Assembly: GCA_030765055.1 (NCBI GenBank)
Contig: JAUKNK010000320.1
Span: 6,645,001-6,709,000, forward strand
Reading direction: 5' to 3'
DNA: 64,000 nt
Source: Mantis religiosa
Lineage: Eukaryota; Arthropoda; Insecta; Mantodea; Mantidae
Numbering within the stretch: position 1 is the stretch's first letter; every line of letters begins with the position of its first letter. The notes under the pieces are model-generated. The model was given only the letters and a program-made list of their open reading frames with translations, was not told the DNA's origin and ran no database searches. The translations under genes were made by a program, and so were the position numbers. Positions 45,201 through 53,436 of this stretch are shown in pieces.

Positions 45201-45361
45201 ACCGTGGTCAGGAGGATATGATAAAGCTCTTGTTAAAATATAATGCTCGTACCGAACTGACGTGTAGTCATGGTTGGACGCCGCTACACATTGCTTCTCA
45301 TAGAAACCATTCCGGGGTAGTAAAACTTCTTCTTGATGCTGGAGCAACTATGAACACCTGA
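42263..45361 (+). CDS. Gene copy B, ankyrin-repeat exon (1032 codons plus stop)
   Basis: It starts in phase 0 after CTGTTTCAG and is open to TGA at 45359-45361. Residues 1-50 link to the coil (SLAKEYLERGADPNSAIYF); two ankyrin repeats follow (HGHTEMVKLLLERGAD and NWTLLHVAVHYGHIEVVRLLL). From about residue 112 come 14 units of 66 residues (198 bp), each two ankyrin repeats: first with CTPLYQAAYFDHEDMTKLLM, second with NGWSPLHVAADKNHLKAARA. Units 1-12 are nearly identical; 13 and 14 are diverged, and the protein ends LLLDAGATMNT. That makes about 30 ankyrin repeats, a typical protein-binding solenoid, probably intracellular. Function unknown. It joins the exon at 29381-29917. Paralogue A has five units and a stop. 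Confidence 0.85.
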   Translation, partial: DCRSKASCVNVAQGTREAALNDGLLLAASTSNLSLAKEYLERGADPNSAIYFAVQHGHTEMVKLLLERGADKDLVIKKDNWTLLHVAVHYGHIEVVRLLLREGAKTDVRRSDGCTPLYQAAYLDLENVTKLLMKHNADADLKCNNGWAPLHIASDKNHLKAARALLEAGVNVNIRRVDDCTPLYQAAYYDHEDITKLLMKHNADADIKCNNGWAPLHIASDKNHLKAARALLEAGANVNIRRVDDCTPLYQAAYYDHEDMTKLLMKHNADADLKCNNGWSPLHVASDKNHAKAARVLLEAGANVNIRRADDCTPLYQAAYFDYEYMTKLLMKHNADADLKCNNGWSPLHVAADKNHLKAARALLEAGANVNIRRVDDCTPLYQAAYFDHEDITKLLMKHNADADIKCNNGWAPLHIASDKNHLKAARALLEAGANVNIRRVDDCTPLYQAAYYDHEDMTKLLMKHNAYADLKCNNGWAPLHIASDKNHLKAARALLEAGANVNIRRADDCTPLYQAAYFDYEDMTKLLMKHNADADLKCNNGWSPLHVAADKNHLKAARALLEAGANVNIRRVDDCTPLYQAAYFDHEDMTKLLMKHNADADLKCNNGWSPLHVAADKNHLKAARALLEAGANVNIRRVDDCTPLYQAAYFDYEDMTKLLMKHNADADLKCDNGWAPLHVAADKNHLKAARALLEAGANVNIRRVDDCTPLYQAAYFDHEDITKLLMKHNADADLKCNNGWSPLYVAADKNHLKAARALLEAGANVNIRRFDDCTPLYQAAYFDHEDMTKLLMKHNADADLKCNNGWSPLNVAADKNHLKAARALLEAGANVNIRNVDGCTPLYYAAFFDHEDMTKLLMKHNADADLKRKNGWAPLNVASDKNHLKAARALLEAGANVNIRDGDDCTPLYQAVNFGHEDMTMLLLRHNADPDVKCIGGVSPLYIAAKRNQLTTARALLEAGANVNYRTDDECTPLYQAAHRGQEDMIKLLLKYNARTELTCSHGWTPLHIASHRNHSGVVKLLLDAGATMNT

Positions 45362-45439
45362 AAAAATGGGGACTGCATTTTATTATGTCAGGTAGTTCAT
45401 CTTTGTGTGAAGGAGTAGTTTAACATCTGATTCAAAGGA

Positions 45440-45640
45440 ATGGTGTAATCGATTTGTAATATCGATTAGGCTGTCTTGCATGTAGCTCCAGAAATAAATG
45501 GTTTTAATATGGTTAGTATTTTTCTTCCTGGTGCTGCAGTAAAAATATAAAACAAAATGATGGCCATTCCCCTTTGCATCAAGCAGTTTACCACACATAT
45601 CTAAATTTGGTCTGGTTTCCCTTTAGCTGCGGGGCTTTAT
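45440..45640 (+). pseudogene. Decayed ankyrin repeats downstream of copy B (first block)
   Basis: Aligns with 5876-6055. The frame shows LSCM-/LHVAPEINGFNMVSIF, then PG-A and I-PLCIKQF. It follows the stop by ~80 bases and contains the AATAAA. Probably the 3' UTR of copy B now includes former coding repeats. Confidence 0.55.
45493..45498 (+). terminator. Possible polyadenylation signal of copy B
   Basis: AATAAA 132 bases after the stop codon, at the same place as in copy A. Usage is inferred. Confidence 0.35.
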
Positions 45641-45659
45641 TGAAGGACATTGATAATGG

Positions 45660-46190
45660 AGCATATTGAGACTTTGTGGGTACGAAGAATTAAAGGTCCA
45701 AGTTGCAAAAATTCAAAATGTTCTCTATTTTCGTAGAAATACAGTAACAGTAGCAATCTAAGGTCGTTGAGCACAAACAGTTCACTTCCAAAGCACCAGT
45801 TACAATTACAACTCACGTTAGCTCTGTTTACAACTGTTTACCACTACTTTACAATTTTCCAGTTCGTCTGCCGTAGGTCCACAATACACTCAGTATCCCG
45901 GCTCCTCGCCGTAAAAACTGACCATCGTCTGCACGCCTTCCTATTTATACGAGAGGTCAGCTGTTCTGGAAGCCTCTGTACACCAGGCGAAGACATACGA
46001 TAACTTCACGGTCTTTGCAGGCGGGCGGAGAAGGGAACCAGTGACTTCTGGTTACTTCTCTCCTCACCCCATCTCTCCTTGGCACGTCATTAGCGCTACG
46101 CATTAGCGTAGTGTGGCTTAGTGCTATCCGTCTCCCTCACTCCCCGCTTCTCGCTCTCTTGCCACGTAAAGGACGTCTCGCCACAATAGT
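45660..46190. other. Unassigned insertion between two decayed ankyrin blocks
   Basis: Absent from copy A. The right half (45980-46190) is GC-rich with CTTCTGGTTACTTCTCTCCTC and a palindromic TAGCGCTACGCATTAGCGTA near 46091-46110. No coding signature or terminal repeats identified. Confidence 0.4.
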
Positions 46191-46194
46191 GCTG

Positions 46195-46385
46195 TAATAG
46201 AGTTGTAATAATTGTTGGGCAGTCTTGCATGTAGCTACGCAAATATAATAAAGTATGTTTTGTGTTTTTGTCCTTGTTACTGCTAATATAAACAAAACGA
46301 AACGGTGGCCATCTCCCTTTCCATCAAGCAGTCTACCAGTCATATGTAAATTTGGTCAGGTTTCTCTATAGCTAAGTGGCTTTAT
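46195..46385 (+). pseudogene. Decayed ankyrin repeats downstream of copy B (second block)
   Basis: Aligns with 5865-6060 and 45440-45640: GTCTTGCATGTAGCTAC, GGCCATCTCCCTTTCCATCA and GTCTACCAGTCATATGTAAA. It is closer to the copy A block than the first block is, so a tandem duplication or a second repeat unit survives here. It leads directly into the LTR-type insertion at 46433. Confidence 0.55.
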
Positions 46386-46757
46386 TGAAGGATATTAACA
46401 AAAGCATGAGCTGTTCAATACATTGTACGTATTGTAACGGGAGTTTTTGTTTGAAATGGGTTTTGTGTTCTGATCTGAGTATTAGTGGGCCATGTAAGGA
46501 CAATATAAAAAATGATGAACGTATGCTAAGGAAAATAAAATCAATCATCTTGCTTGATGTGAAAAGATGAAAAGTTTTCGATAGAAGAAAATCAATAACC
46601 TTAATAAGGAGAGGTGTTCGATTTTTGTGTAATTAATGGAATCTTTTTATTAAATAATTAAGAATTTATCGATATACTGGAAGTAACCTCAATGATTGAC
46701 TAGGAAAGAAAGTTCAAGTAAAATGTAAGCCTGATAATACAATTAAACTATTTGTTA

Positions 46758-47643
46758 TATTTGTTTATATCCGAAACTCCTATGTCCATTTTAAAATCTC
46801 TTGCTTTAGAAACAATAAATACTGATTACCCAGAAAACGAATGGCTTCATATCTTCACTGATGGTTCTTTGCAAACTAATAGTGATTGTGCTGGAGCTGG
46901 AGTCTACTGTAAACTGTTCTCCCTTTATGCCTCTGCTGGCAGATTAAAGACAAATTTTGATGGGGAATTGAAAGCAATTAACCTTGCACTCTCTCAACTA
47001 TACATTAGGCATCATTCTTTTAAAAAAGCTGTTCTATTTTGTGACTCTACTGCTGCTATACAAGCAATTTCAAATGTTAAAGACTCCTTGGACTCCAATA
47101 TTGTACAAATTAAAGATCTGTTACGAAAATTTGCCGAAATTGGGAAAATAATTATTGTACAATGGATCCCATCGCATGTTGGAATAATGGGAAATGAACA
47201 AGCTGATTATCTTGCAAAAAAGGGAACTGAAATTCTTAATTGTTGGACAACACCAGTATCATTCCATTCAGCGAAACTTCACATTAAGACATCATTCAAG
47301 GCAGAAAGGTTAAAATATATTACCGACATAACAAAAGATAAAAACTGGAAGAAATTAGTCACCGACAGAACACTAATACCAGATCTACCTCGATATGAAA
47401 CAGTTGCTGCATTTCGAAATATTACACAACATAATTGTCTAGCAGAACATCTCCATCGCATGGGACTCATGCCGACTCCAAATTGTATGCTATGCACTGG
47501 GAACTCCATTATGAACTGGGAACATCTTAGAAAATGCCCTGCACTTCAGACACATTGGACAAAATCAGACGGAACATTATATTGGGAAGCCAGAAGACAA
47601 ATGGAATTTTTCCAACATGTCTAGAGCATTTGTTTAAATAAAT
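46758..47643 (+). pseudogene. 5'-truncated LINE with intact RNase H domain
   Basis: Open frame to 47624. Residues ~30-170 form an RNase H with all four acidic positions: FTDGS, FDGELKAIN, FCDSTAA and NEQADYLAKKG, plus WIPSHVG. The C-terminal tail has C-x2-C...H-x4-C (NCMLCTGNSI, WEHLRKC) and ends YWEARRQME, like other LINE ORF2 tails. The only upstream start is non-ATG near 46752, and AACTATTTGTTA is repeated at 46746-46757 and 47644-47655, flanking the fragment. This marks a target-primed, 5'-truncated insertion with an AT-rich tail (AAATAAATAA). It lies inside LTR-A. The enzyme may be formed if transcribed, but no promoter is evident. Confidence 0.8.
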
Positions 47644-47815
47644 AACTATTTGTTACAAAATTGGACTTATCCAAAATTGTATTTATTTCACTCTGAACCA
47701 CACCTAAAAACGAGAGGTCTCAAGACCCTTATTTCAAGTAAAATGATACTGTTGGTGACCAGAGGAAACTTATAGCCACAAAAACTCACACCAGAAGAGA
47801 AAGAATTGTGATTCC

Positions 47816-47855
47816 TGCTTCATATGGCGCCCAACGTGCAGCGCCATATGAAGCA
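47816..47855. repeat. Perfect 15-bp palindrome at the LTR/primer-site junction
   Basis: TGCTTCATATGGCGC (47816-47830) and its exact reverse complement (47841-47855) are separated by 10 bases. The left arm is the end of LTR-A plus the first six bases of the primer-binding site. The right arm repeats this junction in inverted orientation. Confidence 0.9.
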
Positions 47856-48321
47856 ATATTTTTATCCGTTGTAATCACAAAATTCAAGTTGCTAATTTCT
47901 CGCCGTCTTATTCGGCCCCACGGCGGGCGCCATATTAGTCAGAAATATCAGATAAGATAATTGCGATAAATATATAATTTTATTGTGATGATCTGGATTG
48001 AATTTTGCTCGACGGACTTTTTACTCTTTGCAGCGACACTATATAGATGAATTATTTCTTCTTTGATAAAACGATTCCATTAATTACATAAAACTCCTTA
48101 CTCCTGCACGTCTACTTATCACTAACAATATTACAGAACATGTATCTCCTTATGAACATTGATTTTCCATTCCTATGCAAAACTTCTCATCTTTTTCACA
48201 TCAAGCAAGATTATTTATTTTATTTTCTCTAACAACCGTTCATTTTTATATTGTCCTTACATGGCCTACTACTACTCATATCAGAAAGCAAAACTCATTT
48301 CTACCCAAAAATCCCGTTACA

Positions 48322-48989
48322 GTATATATGGATAAAATATCCCCTATAAAATCTCCTTGTATTATAGTTTTGTTTATTGTTCTTAGAAAATGTGTATAAA
48401 CAAAGCATTAACATTACATATCTTAGGTAGCCACATGTTGGGCGCCAATATAAATGTTATTGGCGCGACTTCTTCTGGTTGCAGCTGTTTCTCCTCTTGT
48501 GGATATATTTGTGTTTGTGGTTGTGACTATTGATTCTGATGAGACTACGCCAACATTACTGACTTCTTCACTTGTTATATTTCCTTGGGTTTGTACCTCG
48601 CAGATGTTAGTTTCGTTCATATAACGCCATTACTTATTTCGCCGTGTAACTCATATATCCCTTATTATAGTTAGACTGACCCTGCAACTAAGGCACTCAG
48701 CACATATTTACTTATCTATTCCACATAGAGGACATACTGACACCTCTGATTGTCTGAAGACATATGAATGATACTTCTCAGATGAAAGCGGGTAACAAGG
48801 AATTCGTGTCCAGCGTGTTTAGTGGCATACTGCGAGGAAAACTCGGGTGCTTGCTAGATCAAGTTCATGCGAGGTTTGCCGCCAACCCATCACAAATATC
48901 TGAAGTATAATACATTTTGGAGCGTTTCATATCTTGGTTTTGCCAATTCATTTATTAAATGAGGAAAAGAATGGTTTACTGATCTACCG
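48322..48989. other. Flank with a further LTR/primer-site remnant
   Basis: 48322-48365 continues the copy A-like sequence (TATATGGATAAAATATC, AAATCTCC). On the minus strand 48447-48430 reads TTGGCGCCCAACATGTGG, another primer-binding-site-like motif; the sequence to its right (48450-48620) may be the end of a different LTR. No coding signature. Confidence 0.4.
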
Positions 48990-49255
48990 GACTATGATGT
49001 AGGCTGTTCAGAGTTAGATGATGAAGCCTGGGACTTAAGTGCTTACGATACTAAGTCGCCACAAACGGTGTATCTCAGATGCGAGAGCCCCTAGTGGTCT
49101 ACCGGGGAAATATACGAGTCAAATAGAGAATTTAAATGTCAGGACGGCATGTTGACCATGGTAGCTCAAAGGGTAAGAGCGACTGGACGGAAACCAAGAG
49201 ATCCGTGGTTTAAATCCGGGCCATGGCATTTAATTTTTCATGCTGGCTCTATCTA
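48990..49255 (+). repeat. tRNA-related SINE with long leader
   Basis: The leader (GAAGCCTGGGACTTAAGTGC, ACTAAGTCGCCAC, GAGAGCCCCTAGTGGTCTAC) precedes a tRNA-like head at 49153-49228 (ACCATGGTAGCTCAAAGGGT, GTGGTTTAAATCCGGGCC) and a tail with CATTTAATTTTTCATG. The leader is homologous to the 91-bp tandem unit at 50377-51865. Confidence 0.7.
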
Positions 49256-49299
49256 CTAATGATACATTGCGTTCACTTTATACCGTAGAGCACTTTAAC

Positions 49300-49720
49300 A
49301 GTCATCCATAAATTTCTGTATCGAGTAACAGGCCTTGCAGCATAGATAGTTTTTAAGAGCACACTTGTCCATTTTCTCTGAAGATAGAAGGACATTGAAT
49401 ATTCCAACACTTTCTTAATATACTCCTTTCTGGAAGGAAGTCAATTTACCACAGGGTTTGTGCAAGTCCATTCTTTGTACAGTATTTATGCTATGTATAT
49501 TTACATTTTGTTTAAAGTAGTCTTGATTTTTCATATGGAAACACATAACCATAAATATATGTTCACTAGAAAGTGTCAAGATATTCATCCTTTGAATCAG
49601 ACCCTTACATGAAGCCGTAACATATCGCTCTGATGGCTCTCTTCTGTAATATAAATACTCACACTCATCCGAGTTACCCCAGAATACAAAGCCATATTTC
49701 ATTATTGAACAAAAATATGG
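49300..49720 (-). pseudogene. LINE ORF2 C-terminal relic (Jockey/CR1-like)
   Basis: The minus-strand frame from 49705 reads MKYGFVFWGNSDECEYLYYR and then SCKGLIQRMNILTLSSEHIF, DIHSINTVQRMDLHKP and SFQKGVY, then after a stop VGIFN and ALKNYL-. This is the characteristic tail Y-IIFWGNS...C--LF--LNILTLPS-YI...IHS-NTR...L--P---L----KGVYY of Jockey/CR1-type proteins. RT motifs are not present. Confidence 0.7.
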
Positions 49721-49859
49721 GTTCTTTTAATCTCTGAGTTACACAAAAAGAGTTCAACAACCTAAGTGCAAATACAGCCAATCTCAACTAGGAAACTATA
49801 CTCTCTACATGAGCTTTCCAATTAACAGCAATATCCATTTAAGAGAAAATATTGCCCAC

Positions 49860-50150
49860 GGCTGCCCCTTCCTGATCTTGGTACTGATCAGGATCAGTAT
49901 TAGGATCATTATTATACATACTCTATACAAATGATCTAGCCATGAACAGAACTGGTAGTCGAATCTTATATGCAGATGACACAACCAGAACTATAAAACA
50001 AAACATTTCAAAACCAAAAAATCAACATAAATAGTGCCAGAGAATCCTTGGAAAAAAGTCTACCTAAAATGGTCTGAAAAAGAATTAAACAAAAACCAAA
50101 ATAATTCAATTTGTGACTTCAGGCAATTCACAAAACATCTCAAATGTCAG
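49860..50150 (+). pseudogene. LINE RT fragment with YADDTT
   Basis: The frame shows a degraded motif B region (AHGCPFLILVL), LYTNDLAMNRTGSRILYADD and TTRTIKQNISK. YADD is the RT catalytic motif C. Stops follow. Further parts of what may be the same LINE occur at 52080-52210 and 52846-53330, so SINEs, a tandem array and a Penelope-like fragment have split it. Confidence 0.6.
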
Positions 50151-50201
50151 TGCAAATAATGTAAATAAATGAAATTGGGGTCGCCCCAGATTGAAAAATT
50201 C

Positions 50202-50340
50202 AACCCCATAGCCGGGATTTGAATCACAGATCTTCTGGTTTCCATCCAGCCGCTCTAACCATTGAGCTACTATGGCGAACATGAAATTAAATTCTCATTA
50301 AAGGCTCTACCCGTTCATAGTGCATCATAAATATGGCTAG
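50202..50340 (-). repeat. tRNA-related SINE, minus strand
   Basis: The minus strand reads TAGCTCAATGGTTAGAGCGG, CTGGATGGAAACCAG and GATTCAAATCCCGGCTATGG, i.e. A-box, anticodon arm and B-box of the Tyr-like SINE family. It lies just left of the 91-bp array, in opposite orientation to the SINE on the right. Confidence 0.7.
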
Positions 50341-50376
50341 TGTGAAAGAACAATTAATTTCCTTTGATTTTAATAA

Positions 50377-51865
50377 TAGTTGTCCGAACTATAAAGCCCG
50401 GACCTTAAGGTACTTACAGCATAGTGAGTCGTCATTAAGGTAGTTGTCTCATGTGTTTATGAGAACTCCTAGTGGTTTACTATAAAGCCCGGACCTTAAA
50501 GTACTTACAGTATAGTAAGTCGTCATTAAGGTAGTTGTCTCATGTGTTTATGAGAACTCCTAGTGGTTTACTATAAAGTCTGGACCTTAAAGTACTTACA
50601 GCATAGTAAGCCGTCATTAAGATAGTTGTCTCATGTGTTTATGAGAACTCCTAGTGGTTTACTATAAAGCCCGGGCCTTAAAGTACTTACAGCATAGTAA
50701 GTCGTCATTAAGGTAGTTGTCTCATGTGTTTATGAGAACTCCTAGTGGTTTACTATAAAGCCCGGGCTTACAGCATAGTAAGTCGTCATTAAGGTAGTTG
50801 TCTCATGTGTTTATGAGAACTCCTAGTGGTTTACTATAAAGCCCGGGCTTACAGCATAGTAAGTCGTCATTAAGGTAGTTGTCTCATGTGTTTATGAGAA
50901 CTCCTAGTGGTTTACTATAAAGCCCGGGCCTTAAAGTACTTACAGCATAGTAAGTCGTCATTAAGGTAGTTGTCTCATGTGTTTATGAAAACTCCTAGTG
51001 GTTTACTATAAAGCCCGGGCCTTAAAGTACTTACAGCATAGTAAGTCGTCATTAAGGTAGTTGTCTCATGTGTTTATGAGAACTCCTAGTGGTTTACTAT
51101 AAAGCCCGGGCTTACAGCATAGTAAGTCGTCATTAAGGTAGTTGTCTCATGTGTTTATGAGAACTCCTAGTGGTTTACTATAAAGCCCGGGCCTTAAAGT
51201 ACTTACAGCATAGTAAGTCGTCATTAAGGTAGTTGTCTCATGTGTTTATGAAAACTCCTAGTGGTTTACTATAAAGCCCGGGCCTTAAAGTACTTACAGC
51301 AGAGTAAGTCGCCATTAAGGTAGTTGTCTCATGTGTTTATGAGAACTCCTAGTGGTTTACTATAAAGCCCGGGCCTTAAAGTACTTACAGCATAGTAAGT
51401 CGCCATTAAGGTAGTTGTCTCATGTGTTTATGAGAACTCCTAGTGGTTTACTATAAAGCCCGGGCCTTAAAGTACTTACAGCATAGTAAGTCGTCATTAA
51501 GGTAGTTGTCTCATGTGTTTATGAGAACTCCTAGTGGTTTGTGTGTTTGGAGGTTTACTAAAGGTTTACTAGTGGTTTACTATAAAGCCCGGGCCTTAAA
51601 GTACTTACAGCATAGTAAGTCGTCATTAAGGTAGTTGTCTCATGTGTTTCTGAGAACTCCTAGTGGTTTGTGTGTTTGGAGGTTTACTAAAGGTTTACTA
51701 GTGGTTTACTATAAAGCCCGGACCTTAAAGTACTTACAGCATAGTAAGTCGTCATTAAGGTAGTTGTCCCATGTGTTTATCAGAACTCCTAGTGGTTTAC
51801 TATAAAGCATAGTAAGTCGTCATTAAGTTAGTTATCTCATGTGTTTATCAGAACTCATAGTGGTT
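50377..51865 (+). repeat. 91-bp tandem array derived from a SINE leader
   Basis: Sixteen units contain TAAGTCGTCATTAAGGTAG or close variants. Full units are 91 bp; several lack 13 bp around CCTTAAAGTACTT (78 bp). Two late units carry an extra GTGTGTTTGGAGGTTTACTA block (51540 and 51668). The unit matches the SINE leader at 48998-49105 (ACTTAAGTGCTTAC, TAAGTCGCCA, CTCCTAGTGGTTTAC against CCCCTAGTGGTCTAC). The last unit runs straight into the SINE at 51866, which has the same leader end. Confidence 0.85.
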
Positions 51866-52065
51866 TACCGGGAAAAACATGAGTCAATTGGAGAATTTAA
51901 TGTCATTTTGGCACGTTGGCCGTAGTAGCTCAATGGTTTAGAGCGGCTGGACAAACTAGTAGATCCATGGTTCAAATCCCAGTTATGGCATTGAATTTTT
52001 CAGTCTGGCTCTACCCTTTCATAGTGTGTCCTACACATGGCTAGTGTGAAAGGACAATTAATTTC
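51866..52065 (+). repeat. tRNA-related SINE fused to the 91-bp array
   Basis: Leader GGTTTACCGGGAAAAACATG, tRNA-like head 51918-51990 (GTAGTAGCTCAATGGTTTAG, GGTTCAAATCCCAGTTATGG) and tail GTGTGAAAGGACAATTAATT. The anticodon arm is shortened. Confidence 0.7.
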
Positions 52066-52079
52066 CAATGTAAATAAAA

Positions 52080-52210
52080 TTTTAGGGATAATTTTAGATG
52101 AACGACTAAGATGGACTACAGAAGCTCTGGACCAACCACATTGCTCATATTGTAAAAAAACTAACTACAGCTTATAATACAAATAAGATATTTAGTGATT
52201 ATTTTCCACT
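52080..52210 (+). pseudogene. LINE RT thumb fragment
   Basis: The frame reads LGIILDERLRWTTEA, then after a shift HIAHIVKKLTTAYNT and KRLIRNLISSI. This is the thumb segment (FLGI-LD--L-W--H---L--KL) that follows YADD by ~100 residues in Jockey/CR1 LINEs. Confidence 0.55.
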
Positions 52211-52286
52211 TAAGAGGTTGATAAGAAATCTTATATCTTCTATTTGAAATTTCGTAAGCATTTGCCCACATCTTCAGTCAAACACA

Positions 52287-52680
52287 TTTCGTTGTCAAGG
52301 ATACTATGTATTTACGTATTACCAACATCTGAAGACAAAACAAACCTAAAAACGGAATCAATTGCCGGTGTGTCAAAATTCATTACGCCATTTTTCTGTT
52401 TTAGAATAAATATTTTTTCCCAAACCATTAAATCTATCGGACCATTTAATTGTTTTAATAATTTAACTTCTGTATTTATTTCATGGTTAAATTACCAAAA
52501 ATGATCTGTTGCGGCTGATTTATCAGTTTGTTTGTACTTAATGTTACGAAAATGTTCTTTCTTTCTGGTTTCCAAACTACGTTTCGTCTTTCCAATATAA
52601 ACTTCATCACAATCTAAGTAATTAAATTGATAAATACCAAATTTTTATTATTAGGAATTTTATCTTTTTTAGAAAATTGT
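52287..52680 (-). pseudogene. Penelope-like 3' fragment (family II)
   Basis: Matches 14627-14911 in the same orientation (TCAAGGATACTATGT, TCATTACGC, AACGTAGTTTGGAAAC on the minus strand). It carries the GIY-YIG block (minus: FGIYQFNYLDCDEVYIGK) and the C-terminal tail. It interrupts the LINE relic. The right flank (52780-52825) also resembles 15535-15585. Confidence 0.65.
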
Positions 52681-52845
52681 AATAAAATGCTTACAAAATT
52701 AATTTCCAATAGAAGATAGAAGTTTTGTTATCAACTTCTTAAGATAAGTGGAAAATAATCAGTAAATATTTTATTTGTATTATATTTATTATTCCACTGT
52801 AACTAGCTTCATTTTCTGTGTAACTACAGCTTACTTTAATATGTA

Positions 52846-53330
52846 ATGCCTTGTACAGATAACCAGTCTAGAAGTAAGGATGATATTATATTCAGTACTT
52901 GTATACGGTATAATTCTATGGGGTGGGAAAAAGTTTTTAAAATTCAGAAAAAGATAAGTGTAATGATGCATGTAGGTTATAGAGGGTCATGCAGACCATT
53001 ATTTAAAAAATTGGGAATACTTACACATCCATCCTTATATTTATACTACTTAATCGATTATGTACATACCAACCAGGATGATTTTTGATCAGTCAAAACC
53101 ATCATAACTATGATACACGACATAAGAACATCCCATAGACTGGCCTTGCTAGAAAAAAGTCCCTATTATATGGGAATTAAGGTATTCTGTCATTTCAGAA
53201 AGAAAAAGCTAAAACACTGTTTAAAAAACCTGTTAAAAAGCTACTTATTAAGAAAGCCTATTACTATGTTAAAGAATATATGAAAGATGACAAACTAATT
53301 ATTGATTTTGTTAGCTATATAGTTTTAAGC
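52846..53330 (+). pseudogene. LINE ORF2 C-terminal relic
   Basis: Frames give VYGIILWG-, FKIQKKISVMMHVGYRGSC, RPLFKKLGILTHPSLYLYYL and IDYVHTN. The downstream part around LFKKPVKKLLIKKAYYYVKE is also recognisable. This is the C-terminal region of a Jockey/CR1-type LINE. The Penelope-like element at 53343 is inserted right after it. Confidence 0.65.
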
Positions 53331-53394
53331 AATTGCTAACATTTTTAAAGAGAGTCGATTAAAGACACTAGACAACACTTACTTTTAAATTTTT

Positions 53395-53436
53395 CCGGAA
53401 CATGTTTCAGAGACTTTGCCTCTATCATCGGCCGGC
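53395..53436 (-). ncRNA. Hammerhead-like motif, family III left arm
   Basis: Minus strand: CCGATGA (53431-53425; CUGANGA with U4 changed to C), extra U, stem II AGAG/CTCT, GAAA, palindromic ACATGT and H17 = U at 53399. Stem I is CCGG/CCGG. The U4 change should weaken or abolish cleavage, so this is a degraded motif. Confidence 0.55.

Larger units (their letters stand above)
46433..48321. mobile_element. LTR-type insertion with two U3 ends in inverted orientation
   Basis: The left end starts TGTAACGGGAG and the right end closes CCCGTTACA. The first ~280 bases of each, read inwards, are homologous U3 sequences in opposite orientation (shared GGCCATGTAAGGACAATATA and ATCTTGCTTGATGTGAAAA). Left LTR-A is followed by a primer-binding site at 47825-47838 (TGGCGCCCAACGTG); right LTR-B (48321-47934) is followed on the minus strand by TGGCGCCCGCCGTGGGG from 47932. 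Between them is only ~90 bases. GTAT is repeated outside (46429-46432, 48322-48325). Copy A has the unoccupied site at about 6140 (ACATTGTTAGTATATATGGA). No gag or pol is present. Confidence 0.8.

Noticed and set aside
45114..45347. Minus-strand frame across the ankyrin exon
   Set aside because: It is a shadow of the conserved plus-strand coding sequence.
42263..45361. Latrotoxin-like or bacterial-type ankyrin effector
   Set aside because: Ankyrin repeats alone do not support it. No signal peptide, furin-like site or toxin N-terminal domain is seen, and the gene is split by introns with decayed paralogues nearby.
46752..47624. Stand-alone host RNase H gene
   Set aside because: No ATG upstream of the domain start, a LINE-type C-terminal tail, and a 12-bp target duplication show it is a truncated LINE insertion.
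50377..51865. CRISPR-like array of repeats
   Set aside because: Units are contiguous 78-91-bp tandem repeats without unique spacers, in a eukaryotic context, and derive from a SINE leader.
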